A stretch of DNA of 64,000 bases from Periweissella ghanensis (GCF_918814755.1 NZ_CAKKNT010000003.1:1-64000); one strand, 5' to 3'; shown: positions 17,258 to 27,851, numbered from the stretch's first letter. The notes: generated by a model from the letters alone, not told the origin. Program-made: numbers and translations.

Positions 17258-20200
17258 TTATCTTTGATCAAAACCTAAAATCTGTACAACATCTGCATAA
17301 GATGGAGTTAATTGTCCAGAACTATTAAGCTGCGGTCCGTTAACTACCGCCCAGCCCCGACGTAACAGACTCAACTCTTGCATCAAATTTGCACGTGTAT
17401 TAGAATCTGTTGCCATTAGTTTCGCAACATTTGCAACTTGCGATTCAGTTGGTTTGAAGTGAACTTGCGTACCAACATTAAATAGTGCATCTTTTGCATC
17501 TCCATTAACTGAATCAATATCTTGCGTCGCAAAAATTCCAGACCAGCCAAATTTACGTCCTTCTCGCAAAATTTTTACAAATGGTGACGTACTACTAAAA
17601 TCAAGATTTTGTACTTCATCAAGAACTATTGGGATTGGTTTATCCTTCGAACCGCCTTGGGAGTACTGATATAAATCCCACAATAAAAATTCAATCATCG
17701 CTTTTTGAATGGTTGGTTGTAATAAACTTAATTGGAAAATGTGTACAATTCCATGATTTGTCAGTAATTGGCTCCAATTAAATTCGTCTGTGTAATTAAA
17801 CGGATCGCGTTCAATGAGAGGTTCTAGCCGTCCTCTTAATTTTTTTGCCTCAGGTATTTCACTATCTTCCAAAATAATTTTAAGTTTTGTAAATGTCATT
17901 TTATTATTATTTATTTTACAGCCCTCAAGGATCAATGACTTTAAAAGGGCCCGCTGTTGAATGCCTAAATTAAATACATAATCTAAAACTTGTACAACCC
18001 GATCAGCCATATCATTTACATTTTCTTCAAACTCATATCCTTCCAAAGATTTCATTTGTAACTTGAAAGGATTAATTGGTAATCCTTCGAAATAAACTAA
18101 CTTAATATTAAGTTTATCATCTATAAGTTCTAAAAATTCAGGATCAAGTTGCTCTGATAAGAATCCATCCGTATAGTCGACAACAATCGTATCAAGTTGA
18201 TTTTTGACAAATTCAGCTAACATCGTTTGGATGAAGTAAGTTTTTCCTTGACCAGACTGACCAGTAACTAACATATGGCGATTAGCTAATCCTGGGTTAC
18301 CATATTCCCAATATGTTCGATGAGTCGAACCTGCACTTTGTCCAATTAGCATCCGTTTTGCTTCAAGTGGTGTAGATGTAATGACAGAAATGTTGTCTTG
18401 TTCAACACTATCATTTAGATTATCATCCTCGGGCTTAATAATTCCGGAAGTCATTTCTAACGTATCATTTTGATTATCAATAGCTTCAACTTGCTCCACA
18501 TTACTAGCTTGCGTTGACTCACTAATATTCGTTGTTACTGGTTCAATTTCTGGCAATTCATAGGCGTTGACTGTCTCAGCCACTTCAGGCACGACTGGCG
18601 CCTCTTCAGATGAATTTTCATCATAAGTAATGTCTTTATGGATTTCAGTTGTGCTATCGGCCATCGTAATAGTCAAAGCACTACTTGCAATATCGGCTAA
18701 CTCGCCTTGCTGTAAATCAGAATCAACCGCAAGGTTTGCAATTGGATTTTGCAATATTTTTTCGCGTAGTAATTCATTGGTTGGAAAACCAAATTCGCCA
18801 GCTTGAATTTTGGTAACCAACGGTTCAATATCATCAGTCACAATATTGTAGGCATCATCTTCGGGAACATTAATTAAGGTATAGTTACCTTGCTGTTTGT
18901 ATGTCAATTTACGATTGTATACCCCATTCGTAAATTCAAAAATAATACCGTTTCCTAGCCATTGATCCATTTCAAATGAGACAGTAAACTCATCCGCCAT
19001 CAATTGATTTTTTAGTTTTATAAAATCAAATTCAGAACTTGTGTAATACAAGTCACTAGCCAATAGCTTTTCGAAATTACCTAATACTAATGCTTTAAAG
19101 AAATTCACATAGTAACGACGCATAAATAAATCATCATTAGCATCTGTTAAAAAGGCTTTAAGAATCTTATTGGTATGCGCAAGTTGTTGCTCCGCCTTAT
19201 CCGTCACTTGATTACTATTCAAACCAATTTTAACTTCAACCGGTACGAAGTGCATTTTTAATGCTGAACTTCGCGTATCAATTCCTACAAATAATAGATC
19301 ATCACTAATTGGCCCAGTCTTATTTGAACCACCTAAGTTCTTAGCTGAAAATAAACCATCATCTTTACTCATTCCGACCATGGTAGAAACTCGTAGAACT
19401 TCTTCCAATGAGATCGGAATCCAAAAAATCCCAGGAATATCTAAGATACCGTAAGCTTGTTTGTATGCGGTAATCAAACTTAGTTTTTCACGTAATACAT
19501 TTTCTGTATTTACATGATTACTTACGTTCGCCACTAATCGTAACAGCCAATTACCATTGAGTAAATTGAAATTCTTGATAACATTTTGCGTATCATGGGG
19601 ACTAATTTCACCATCGGTACGTTCTTTTAAAATATTTTCTTGTAAGACATGTTCATAAGTGACAACCTTATTGGTTACCGTAACTGCTTCGTACTGATTA
19701 GTTGCACTTTGATCCATATAGTGAATAACGAGCATTTCACCGTTATGGTCATTATAGAAATAAGAAAGGCTAACGTCTGGCTTAATGAATGTTACCCAAT
19801 TACTTAACTTCAAAATAGGAGCAATTTCTGATTTTGGCAAGTTCCGTAAATAATTAACAAATGTCTTACCACTTTCGTATTGTTGCGTTGCCGATTGTGC
19901 CGCGAGCATTAAGCTATTCCATAAACTCGTGAATTTAATTAATGGCGTTTCCGCATTACCTAAATCACTTACTCCAAATCCATTAATAAAGAAGTCATCA
20001 CTTTCCTTAAATTGCGGTCCGCTAATTAAGCCACCTAATGAGTAGTTTTTGTCTAATAAATCAATATTTTTAAAATCAATTTGTTTTTCTTGCGTAAATT
20101 GATTGAACGTAATATCAAATGATAATGTTTCAGGAATATCTTCTAAGCCAGCTGGCAGATGATATATATTAATTTTTGTTTGTAATAAATCTAAAATTTG

Positions 20201-22753
20201 ATAATCTTCAAACTTGTCTTTAATTTTCTTCGCTATTTTCAGTGGTTGTGGTAAAAGCTCATCCAGTCCCTCAAGTACGTTAAGCTTAAATAGCTTGGCA
20301 AATAATGAGTTTAACTTGAAACCAATTTTATCCAAATATAAATTGAGTGGATTAAGTTGTTCAATTGACGTTACTTTATCATCACTCAGGCGTTCCATAA
20401 AATATGCAACAATTGCATCAAAGAAATTACTTTCATCGACAATGTTTACTGCTGCAATGTTTAACGGCATATCCCGATTAGTTGCGAAAATCGTTCCATA
20501 TTGCTTAATGTAATCACTAATACGATTATGGATGATATTACTTGCCGTATTTGATAATTGAGCTTTTTCCACTTGGTTATAAAATAGCCAACGAGGTGCG
20601 GTCACATCATATTGAGCAATAAAGTCTTCATTATTAATTTTCAAATATGGTATTAAGTTTTGCGGATTCAAAGTTTTTAAGACATTAAGGTGCGGAACTT
20701 TACCATCCAATGCACGGTCTAATTCAAGTTGATAGGCAATTAACAAGGGATTGAACGGGGTTAATAAAATATTCCCTTGCTTCTTGAATTGGCCAATTTG
20801 AGTAATTTGGCGAACACCGTTTTCAAGTGCTTGATTTTGAACCAAAGTATCAGTCAAATAACTATTAATTTCATCAAGGATGTTTTGCAATAGTTGTTTA
20901 TGTTCCACATCCATAATTGCAAGCGATGGTAATGTTTCTTCACTGCGATAGTATGCAAACAGTTTGTGATACGCATTCACTACGCTACTAGGTACACCAT
21001 CATTATCATCAAATACTTCATTATTAATAATCCGACCAAATAAGATACCTTTGTCTTCAGCAATCATCTGTTGCTCTAATTCAAGGAAGTTCTCACGGTA
21101 TTTAATTTCAACCGCATGGGCATTACTTCCCTGAACAATTTTATTATCCAAGAATTGTAACTGGTAACCATCATCAAAAGCTGCTAAACGTAATTTTTCA
21201 ATTTGCATAGCTGATGATGGTGCCGCCTTAACTGCCCGATTTTCAAAGACAACTGGTAGCACTTGGCCATTATACTTCGCTGTAAACTTTGCAATATCAC
21301 TATCTTGATCTTCAAAACTGGCATTATCACTAAAGACAATTTGTTTATTAGCAATTTCTTGATTTTCTAACGCCCCCAAAGACTCAGCTTCTAGGATCGT
21401 TGCACCATTTCCAAAGATATATTCAGTAATATTATCTGAAATTGAAAAGCCAACAAAGCGGTTGTTCTTTTTGTTAACCGTTTTAATTGAGAATCCAGGT
21501 TTTAAGCGATCTAAGTTATCAAGTTTAAACGGTACAATCATAAATGAAATCCGGAACGTTAAGCGATTGATTTTCCGATGTCTATAAGTAAATTGACCAC
21601 CATAAGTTGTATTACTTTCAAAATTATGAATGGTTACAATTAGCTTCTTATTTTTAGTATCAATTTCAGTGCGCACATCTTTTTGTTGATTTAAATTTAG
21701 CGACATAATCGTTGATTCGGCAATTGATGATTTAAATACCTTATCATCAAATGGAATTTCAAAAGTAAACGTTGGTTGATTAAAATCATACGACGAGATT
21801 AATACATTTAGTTTGCGTTTTGCAGCCTGGGATTCACCATCTGGTCGCACCCAACTTTGATATAGGTTATCGAGCTCATGAAAATCCAAATTTAATTTAA
21901 CATCTTTGTCTTTATTGAGTTCTTCAATTCCCTTTTCAATTTTAGTAAAATCCGTTTGCGCCCAAGTTTCATCTTTGAGGTCTTTGATTATTCCAGGACC
22001 AGCAACTCGATTACTAATACGTTCCTCAACATCTCCAAAGTCATGGTCTTGTTCGATAGCTTGAAAGAACTTATGATTTTCAGCAATTCGTTCGGTCAAT
22101 GCCTTTCCAGACATCGTATCTAAGTTTTTATCACTGAATAATCCCATTTTGTTATAGTCATGTGTTGAGATTGTTGCTTGGCTTAAGACAGAAAAAATTG
22201 TTTCGTAATCCTTCAACGCAGTACTTTCATCTTTTAATAACTCAGCTAAATAATGATTAACAACTGCTTTATCAGCTTTTGAAAGTTCTGTTCGTGTAAT
22301 CCGATTACTCAAATTTTCCTTGATTAAGTTTAAATCAAATGGCGCCCCACCCTGAGACAAATCAAATGATCCGCTAATAATTGAATCTAAATCTTGGTAA
22401 ACAATAAAAACGATATTGGTATTTTGCCAAATACCATTGTTTTCACTTACGCGATTACGCAAGGTTACCAGAAAATCATGTTTAACATTTTCAAGTGCAG
22501 CCACAAACAGCACTTTTTTATCAGAATTTGGAATATTAAAAGCAATTGTCTTGAAATCAAGCCCATCATTTTGTGCATCAAACACTTCTTTCCCGGGGAA
22601 ATCACCTTCCACCAAGTATTGATTAAATGCTTGTACATCTGTTTCTTCATCAAACATTTCAAAGAAACGTGATCCTGCTGCAAAAGTCCCTTCATTCTCA
22701 CTTAACCAATTAAGTAATTGTTCGACTAAAAATTTATAATATTGATTTGACAT
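17258..22753 (-). CDS. DptH-like restriction ATPase with HerA/FtsK domain and possible nuclease motif
   Basis: 1831 residues from ATG 22753 (GTGGAG upstream; the frame is open to 22774). The C-terminal third is a HerA/FtsK-like motor: Walker A GQSGQGKTYF near residue 1500, Walker B PIPIVLDEVQNLD near 1710, then FATQDIDS. Near 1165-1180, GIDTRSS..FVPVEVKIG has the spacing of a PD-(D/E)xK nuclease core (Asp, then Glu-Val-Lys). An acidic Glu/Thr-rich linker (about 1370-1450) separates the two. Size, domain order and the F-G-H operon resemble DptH of phosphorothioation-dependent restriction. It overlaps the G gene by 20 bases. No DndABCDE-like modification gene is present in this window. The DptH name is inferred from architecture and context. 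Confidence 0.7.
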   Translation of the reverse strand: MSNQYYKFLVEQLLNWLSENEGTFAAGSRFFEMFDEETDVQAFNQYLVEGDFPGKEVFDAQNDGLDFKTIAFNIPNSDKKVLFVAALENVKHDFLVTLRNRVSENNGIWQNTNIVFIVYQDLDSIISGSFDLSQGGAPFDLNLIKENLSNRITRTELSKADKAVVNHYLAELLKDESTALKDYETIFSVLSQATISTHDYNKMGLFSDKNLDTMSGKALTERIAENHKFFQAIEQDHDFGDVEERISNRVAGPGIIKDLKDETWAQTDFTKIEKGIEELNKDKDVKLNLDFHELDNLYQSWVRPDGESQAAKRKLNVLISSYDFNQPTFTFEIPFDDKVFKSSIAESTIMSLNLNQQKDVRTEIDTKNKKLIVTIHNFESNTTYGGQFTYRHRKINRLTFRISFMIVPFKLDNLDRLKPGFSIKTVNKKNNRFVGFSISDNITEYIFGNGATILEAESLGALENQEIANKQIVFSDNASFEDQDSDIAKFTAKYNGQVLPVVFENRAVKAAPSSAMQIEKLRLAAFDDGYQLQFLDNKIVQGSNAHAVEIKYRENFLELEQQMIAEDKGILFGRIINNEVFDDNDGVPSSVVNAYHKLFAYYRSEETLPSLAIMDVEHKQLLQNILDEINSYLTDTLVQNQALENGVRQITQIGQFKKQGNILLTPFNPLLIAYQLELDRALDGKVPHLNVLKTLNPQNLIPYLKINNEDFIAQYDVTAPRWLFYNQVEKAQLSNTASNIIHNRISDYIKQYGTIFATNRDMPLNIAAVNIVDESNFFDAIVAYFMERLSDDKVTSIEQLNPLNLYLDKIGFKLNSLFAKLFKLNVLEGLDELLPQPLKIAKKIKDKFEDYQILDLLQTKINIYHLPAGLEDIPETLSFDITFNQFTQEKQIDFKNIDLLDKNYSLGGLISGPQFKESDDFFINGFGVSDLGNAETPLIKFTSLWNSLMLAAQSATQQYESGKTFVNYLRNLPKSEIAPILKLSNWVTFIKPDVSLSYFYNDHNGEMLVIHYMDQSATNQYEAVTVTNKVVTYEHVLQENILKERTDGEISPHDTQNVIKNFNLLNGNWLLRLVANVSNHVNTENVLREKLSLITAYKQAYGILDIPGIFWIPISLEEVLRVSTMVGMSKDDGLFSAKNLGGSNKTGPISDDLLFVGIDTRSSALKMHFVPVEVKIGLNSNQVTDKAEQQLAHTNKILKAFLTDANDDLFMRRYYVNFFKALVLGNFEKLLASDLYYTSSEFDFIKLKNQLMADEFTVSFEMDQWLGNGIIFEFTNGVYNRKLTYKQQGNYTLINVPEDDAYNIVTDDIEPLVTKIQAGEFGFPTNELLREKILQNPIANLAVDSDLQQGELADIASSALTITMADSTTEIHKDITYDENSSEEAPVVPEVAETVNAYELPEIEPVTTNISESTQASNVEQVEAIDNQNDTLEMTSGIIKPEDDNLNDSVEQDNISVITSTPLEAKRMLIGQSAGSTHRTYWEYGNPGLANRHMLVTGQSGQGKTYFIQTMLAEFVKNQLDTIVVDYTDGFLSEQLDPEFLELIDDKLNIKLVYFEGLPINPFKLQMKSLEGYEFEENVNDMADRVVQVLDYVFNLGIQQRALLKSLILEGCKINNNKMTFTKLKIILEDSEIPEAKKLRGRLEPLIERDPFNYTDEFNWSQLLTNHGIVHIFQLSLLQPTIQKAMIEFLLWDLYQYSQGGSKDKPIPIVLDEVQNLDFSSTSPFVKILREGRKFGWSGIFATQDIDSVNGDAKDALFNVGTQVHFKPTESQVANVAKLMATDSNTRANLMQELSLLRRGWAVVNGPQLNSSGQLTPSYADVVQILGFDQR

Positions 22754-24071
22754 ACTGAGCATCTCCACTATCACTTAATTTCTCTAGAATATTGACTTCA
22801 TCATATAAAGCCACGATATGATCACGTGTTTGCTTATCCATGTTTATTCCACGTTTAGCAAATTCATCAAACAATTTTGATACGAGTAACCGTTTCTCTG
22901 GTACACTACCCACAATTGCAGCTGTTAATACTAAAATCATTTCTTGCTTTAGATTTAAGGTCCGACCAATCCGGCCACGTTTTTTAACAAAGCCCAAACG
23001 TTCAATTTCATCAAACGGCTTCCGGAATCGAGTTTGAGTTGCTTGATCAATATCCTCATTTAACCATGTCCGTAGTTTTTGAATTTCCTCATTCAAAGCA
23101 CCCGGGGTATTCTCGGTCCGATCGGTTGCTTTAGCATAGGCAAAATTAAATTGCTTTAAGTTCAAAAGTAAATCATCCGAATTTAAGCTGATAAGTTCAC
23201 TTAAACTTTTATACGTCGTCGCATCATTATTTCCAGCCAAAACATTCAAATAGTCAAGTAAGTTTAAGGATACTAGTAATTTCTTAGTTTCATTATTAAG
23301 TAAGTTGTATCCCTTAGCTACTGCCATTCGTGAAGCACTAACTTTTTCTTTATCATAGGCAAAATACAATGGAATCTCTTTATCTGCGACTTGAGATATC
23401 AACATCGTTTGCCGAATTAATGACAAGAAGTAATAGAAACCAAAGAATGTTTGAATATGTTGTAGGAAGAAGGCTTTATTTTGTAATAAAACATGTAAAT
23501 CTTGAATCATATATTTTCGTAAATTATCATCATCAATCGTAATAAAATCTTTGTCTTGCTTTGCTGATTGTAAGACTGGTAAGTTTTCAAGAATAATACT
23601 GGTGTAAATATCTTTGCTTTCTTCATGATCTACGAATTCACGCCATACTGTATCACTTTCCAAACTAGCATAATTAACAATATAAGCTGCTGCTTGGGTC
23701 ATCCCAAGTATTTGTTTTTCTTCAAAACCAAATTTATCAGTTGGAATATATTTAAGCAGTGCTGGAATTTTATCAGCCCCCGTCTCAATCGAAAATAACG
23801 TCGCAATTTCTGACGCTGTAATCCCGTCATCAATCGTAACGTTTTCCAAAATTTGTGCTAAAAATGTCTCAGCTACATTATCAACCTTGGCTTTCAGGCC
23901 AAGTGATAATCGCACAATGATGCCGATAATTTCCGAAAAATCATCGCCAAAAGTATATCGTTCAGGATTACGTGTCCCAAACGGTAAAACCATTCCCGCC
24001 CAACCACGATTATACTTTGGCTTCTTGTTGTGCATTTTTAATTTATCAATTAAATCTTCGGCAGGTGTCAT
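22734..24071 (-). CDS. DptG-like protein
   Basis: 445 residues, mostly helical, with no recognisable catalytic motif. Length and position between a DptF-like ATPase and a DptH-like protein match DptG of the phosphorothioation-dependent restriction trio. Its start codon overlaps the stop of the upstream gene by one base and its end overlaps the downstream start by 20 bases, so the three products are probably translated in a fixed ratio. A helix-rich C-terminus (QEMILVLTAAIVGSVPEKRL region) is the only hydrophobic part; it is not clearly membrane-bound. Identity rests mainly on context. Confidence 0.6.
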   Translation of the reverse strand: MTPAEDLIDKLKMHNKKPKYNRGWAGMVLPFGTRNPERYTFGDDFSEIIGIIVRLSLGLKAKVDNVAETFLAQILENVTIDDGITASEIATLFSIETGADKIPALLKYIPTDKFGFEEKQILGMTQAAAYIVNYASLESDTVWREFVDHEESKDIYTSIILENLPVLQSAKQDKDFITIDDDNLRKYMIQDLHVLLQNKAFFLQHIQTFFGFYYFLSLIRQTMLISQVADKEIPLYFAYDKEKVSASRMAVAKGYNLLNNETKKLLVSLNLLDYLNVLAGNNDATTYKSLSELISLNSDDLLLNLKQFNFAYAKATDRTENTPGALNEEIQKLRTWLNEDIDQATQTRFRKPFDEIERLGFVKKRGRIGRTLNLKQEMILVLTAAIVGSVPEKRLLVSKLFDEFAKRGINMDKQTRDHIVALYDEVNILEKLSDSGDAQYVKSIL

Positions 24072-26452
24072 TAAAGCTCCCCTTTACTCAATTTTGTTTC
24101 CATACGACTTTGCCGTAATTCAAAGAGTGTATTATCTTTGGTATTAATTAAAATATTATCGCGCATGGCACTCACTGAATTAATTACTTCATCAACAAAT
24201 GCGGCAAAACGAACAGCACTTTCTCGATCGGTCTTCTTTAAAACATACCCACTTTCTGCTAAAGCAAGTAAGTTATATAATTCAAAGTCAATCACAATTT
24301 CAAATTGCTTTTCTGTACCCATTACATTAAAAGTAACCATGATTTCTTTATTAGTTAAAAGCCAGCTTTCAGGATCCAATTCAACCTTAATTGCTAGTTT
24401 GATAATACTGTCACTATCATTTTTTATCACAAATGATTCATAATCATCTGTTGTACCAACTTTTCCATTCCATGCGTAAAAATTATTTAAAATCATTGAG
24501 ATAAATGATTTTAATTTAGGTGTAAAGCGATTTCCATTTTCACGAATATCTACAAGTAAGCCTAAAAATGATTGATAATTCGCATCTTCAAATAGCTTGG
24601 TATCTTCATTTGTAAAATACAAAGCTCGTAACAAAGTATTTAAATATGCTTCATATCGTTTATTCATTGGTAACGTGTCAATATAGTTAAAGATATGTTC
24701 GAATTTCGCTGCATTGACTGTTAACTGACGACTCACATACGTATGCATGTCAATGGATTGAAATAAACCAATACTCATATCGCGACTGGTTCTTGTCAGC
24801 ATATTAATTGGATCTACTTGACTAATGCTATTAATTAAATCCGACTTAGCACTATTTACAAAAATTGAATTTGGAAAGAAGGCTGCACTACCATCAAGGT
24901 CACTACCAACAATTACTTCATAGATAAAATTAAACAGTGTTCGCGTTGAAATAATTTGTTTTTTGGCAATTTGTGCTTTTAAGATTAGATTGATAGCTGC
25001 TTGTTGAATATTAGTATCCATTAAAAGCTGATAGTTTTGATGCGTAATCGTCTCAACGTTGGCGTGTTTATCTAACATGTATGCTTGATAAAATGGATTA
25101 CTATCTTGTGGGGCAAAGATTTTTGCAAACACTTCATTGTAATAGTGACTAATTACTTGGCCATCTGCCAAATCATATTCCTTCTCAGCGAAGAACGAAA
25201 CATTCGCAAAATTATCAGTACTGTATTGGTCATCGCTGGGATTAGTGAGAATATCACTATCGTTAAAGTAAGTAAGTAAATTGGTAAAGTCAGTACGTTC
25301 CTTAAGGACTTGCACCAGATTGGTAAGGACTCCCAAATTAATTGCCACAATCAAGCGAGCTTGTTGACCATTATTGATATTAGTATCTTGATAAGGCTGT
25401 AAACGTTCAATCAATGTTTCAATAGCTGTCTTATCAGGGGAATTACTCTCAGTGGCATCATTATGAATCGCGATATCTTCACGTTCAAATTCATCCGCAT
25501 GCTTGTCACGCAAATATGAAATTAAGTGACTTTTACCATCACCAACATTCCCAATTAAAAATACGATACCCTTAGTACCGTTAATTAGAGTTGCTTGAAT
25601 TTTTTGCCAGAAACGATCTTCAATTGGACGTTTAACGTGCATATATGCTTCAAAATCGTTAAAGGCTTTTTCATTGGAAATAGCTGCTCGTGACTTAATT
25701 GAAAGTTTTTCTAATTCCACCTCTAATTTTGTTAAATTGGCAGCTTCTGTAGTTTGTGCATTACTAACCGTAATTTCAATTGGTTCAAAACCTTCATCCG
25801 TAGCTGGTGTAACTTGTTTTTTTATCGTTGTATTTGTAGGATTAACTTTAATTGAGTCGGCAAATGAAGCTTTACGTACTCCATCTGAGGTAAGTGTTTT
25901 TTCACGAACATCAATATCTTTTGGTGTTACTTTCTTACCTGGTTCATATCCGTATTTATCAACATATGGTAATAATACAAATAAAATCTCTAATTTTTCT
26001 TCAAAGGTAAACAATGCTGTATTAAAAATTTTCCCTAGTCGATCACCGTTAAGCATGTATACATATTTTACATTTTCATTTGTAAAAAAATTGAATAATT
26101 TTGTATGAAGTGATCCATCTAAATTAAAAATCCCTTTGGGAGCTTGCATTGGTAATACCGCACGAATACACCACATAATTTCATTGGCAACATCAAATAA
26201 TGTATGGTTTATTTTGATATTTGCTAAAAGTGCATTACTAATAACTGCCTTTTCTTCACCAGTTTTATTGAGCCATACGTGTTGTACATCGATTTTGGAA
26301 AAATCAGCAAAAGTATTAACACCCTCTGCGTTTAATTTTTTCGTTAATTCCGCATCAAATCCCGTCTTTTCGTCAATTCTACGATAGGCCATTGATGGTG
26401 CTGCGGCTAATTTTATAAGTTTAAGAATTTGACTAAATTCAGTCCCAACCAT
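24071..26452 (-). CDS. DptF-like P-loop NTPase
   Basis: 793 residues. A long N-terminal region (1-260) precedes the segment FNDFEAYMHVKRPIE and a P-loop, FLIGNVGDGKSHLISYL, near residue 300; a possible sensor/Walker B region follows. The GNVGDGKSHL loop and the motif before it are as I remember them for DptF, the NTPase of the DptFGH restriction complex. TAGGAG precedes the ATG. First gene of the three-gene operon; a likely -10 (TATAAT, near 26490) lies about 40 bases upstream. The gene is AT-rich compared with the aro/trp region, which fits a mobile defence island. Confidence 0.7.
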   Translation of the reverse strand: MVGTEFSQILKLIKLAAAPSMAYRRIDEKTGFDAELTKKLNAEGVNTFADFSKIDVQHVWLNKTGEEKAVISNALLANIKINHTLFDVANEIMWCIRAVLPMQAPKGIFNLDGSLHTKLFNFFTNENVKYVYMLNGDRLGKIFNTALFTFEEKLEILFVLLPYVDKYGYEPGKKVTPKDIDVREKTLTSDGVRKASFADSIKVNPTNTTIKKQVTPATDEGFEPIEITVSNAQTTEAANLTKLEVELEKLSIKSRAAISNEKAFNDFEAYMHVKRPIEDRFWQKIQATLINGTKGIVFLIGNVGDGKSHLISYLRDKHADEFEREDIAIHNDATESNSPDKTAIETLIERLQPYQDTNINNGQQARLIVAINLGVLTNLVQVLKERTDFTNLLTYFNDSDILTNPSDDQYSTDNFANVSFFAEKEYDLADGQVISHYYNEVFAKIFAPQDSNPFYQAYMLDKHANVETITHQNYQLLMDTNIQQAAINLILKAQIAKKQIISTRTLFNFIYEVIVGSDLDGSAAFFPNSIFVNSAKSDLINSISQVDPINMLTRTSRDMSIGLFQSIDMHTYVSRQLTVNAAKFEHIFNYIDTLPMNKRYEAYLNTLLRALYFTNEDTKLFEDANYQSFLGLLVDIRENGNRFTPKLKSFISMILNNFYAWNGKVGTTDDYESFVIKNDSDSIIKLAIKVELDPESWLLTNKEIMVTFNVMGTEKQFEIVIDFELYNLLALAESGYVLKKTDRESAVRFAAFVDEVINSVSAMRDNILINTKDNTLFELRQSRMETKLSKGEL

Positions 26453-26527
26453 TTCTTTCTCCTACTATTTATGTTATTTAATATTTAATTATACACAATT
26501 ATTGTATTTATTATTTGAGATTTTAAA

Positions 26528-26564
26528 GTAAAAAGGCAAAATCATTTTGATTTTGCCTTTTTAC
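26528..26564. terminator. Bidirectional terminator
   Basis: Perfect inverted repeat GTAAAAAGGCAAAATCA / TGATTTTGCCTTTTTAC between the Dpt-like operon and the hsd-like cluster. It would stop transcripts of the hsd-like genes entering from the right. The following 26565-26820 has no gene; about 26690-26750 on the minus strand reads as a short ORF scrap (TNFENGKFSYFEIESGASY) that may be a gene remnant. Confidence 0.85.
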
Positions 26565-26820
26565 TTCATAATACATTAAATGTTTTCACTAAGTTCATCT
26601 GATTTGTAAATTAAACATAGCTTTTACATTTTTTGATTTATCAGTATGTTTAGATTTTAAAATTAGCGCTTGATTACCTTTAATAGCTTGCCCCCGACTC
26701 AATTTCAAAATAACTAAATTTACCATTTTCAAAATTCGTTTCATATATAGCATATTATTGAATTAATTCATATGCCCATCCTCTTATTCTGTAATGTACA
26801 AACTTAGTTTTGAATCGCCC

Positions 26821-27812
26821 CTAATCCCGCATCAACTGCATTGTTGTCTTACGTAATGCCGCCATTTGTGCGTTGACGGCTTCGAGGCGAGCTTCGGCAG
26901 CTGTGATGTCAATGGGTGGGAAAAGCGTGTTAGGCACCGTAGTGTGATCAATTTTGATTACATATTTGGCAATCTTACCTTCCTCACCGGTTTCGATATT
27001 TTCTAAATGTAAGGTACTGTCTTGAACCAGCTTACCGCTACCAAGATATTGATACATGCGGCGGTCATTTTCATCCGGAATGGGTTCTTTTAAGAAGACC
27101 TGTAATTTCCCAAATTCACGCATTGAATCCAACGCTACCCGCTTTTGTTCATTAAATGTGCTATTACGCGTTCCATACCAGACTAACGTGTCGACACTGG
27201 TAAAATGAGGTTTAAATGGGTCATCGTAATTACTAGCTTGCGTTGCGGGATTAACCAATAGCACACAGTAACGATCATCATAGCGTGTTTCCCAGTCACG
27301 TTTGCGACCAGCGAAATTGGGACGCCGGCGCCAGTTAAAGGCCTGTACGATATCAGAAGCATAGTATGTCTTACCGAGTTCAAGGCGTACACTGACATCG
27401 TTGTCTTTTAATATCTCGTCCTTGGCGGCCCGGACTTCTGCTAGGACCGTTGCCATTTCCTCAGCGTGGGCTAACATTGTGGCGACTTTAGCCCCTAATT
27501 GCCATTGCTTGCCAATACGGTTAACGAAGCTCCATGAATTAGGCCGCGTCGAAACAGCCATGCCAACGTATTTTAACGACAACAAGTCTTCAATACTGCC
27601 TAAAGTCTCTTCATCATAAAAATACCCGTGTTGTTCAAACGCCGCAATTAATTGTTCATCCGTAACTGCATCATGCGTTAGCAACATTTCTAAGGCCGCT
27701 AAATCAGTAATCCGCTTACTAATAAGAATAAAGCGTTTAAGGCGATCTTGTAGCGCTTCAAAATCATTAAGGCGCTTTGCATTTCACGTAAATCAAATTT
27801 TAATTCGTCCAT
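26821..27812 (-). pseudogene. Third gene of the hsd-like cluster, frameshifted
   Basis: Uninterrupted, this would encode about 330 residues from ATG 27812 (GGGGA upstream). The first 12 codons (MDELKFDLREMQ) join to a second frame (RLNDFEALQDRLKRF...) only if one base is restored near 27773-27778; otherwise the first frame stops after about 36 codons. The longest intact piece is 26821-27687. The middle part (LELGKTYYASDIVQAFNW, YDDPF, LVWYG) weakly recalls the DUF3427 domain found with helicases and restriction enzymes. It ends in a coiled coil. It follows hsdM at 39 bases, so it belongs to that operon. Function unknown. Confidence 0.6.
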
Positions 27813-27851
27813 CTTCATTCCCCAATAAATTTCAATTTTAAATTAGTTATT

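Noticed and set aside
26690..26760. Small gene in the 26565-26820 spacer
   Set aside because: Only a short scrap without ribosome binding site; at most a gene remnant.
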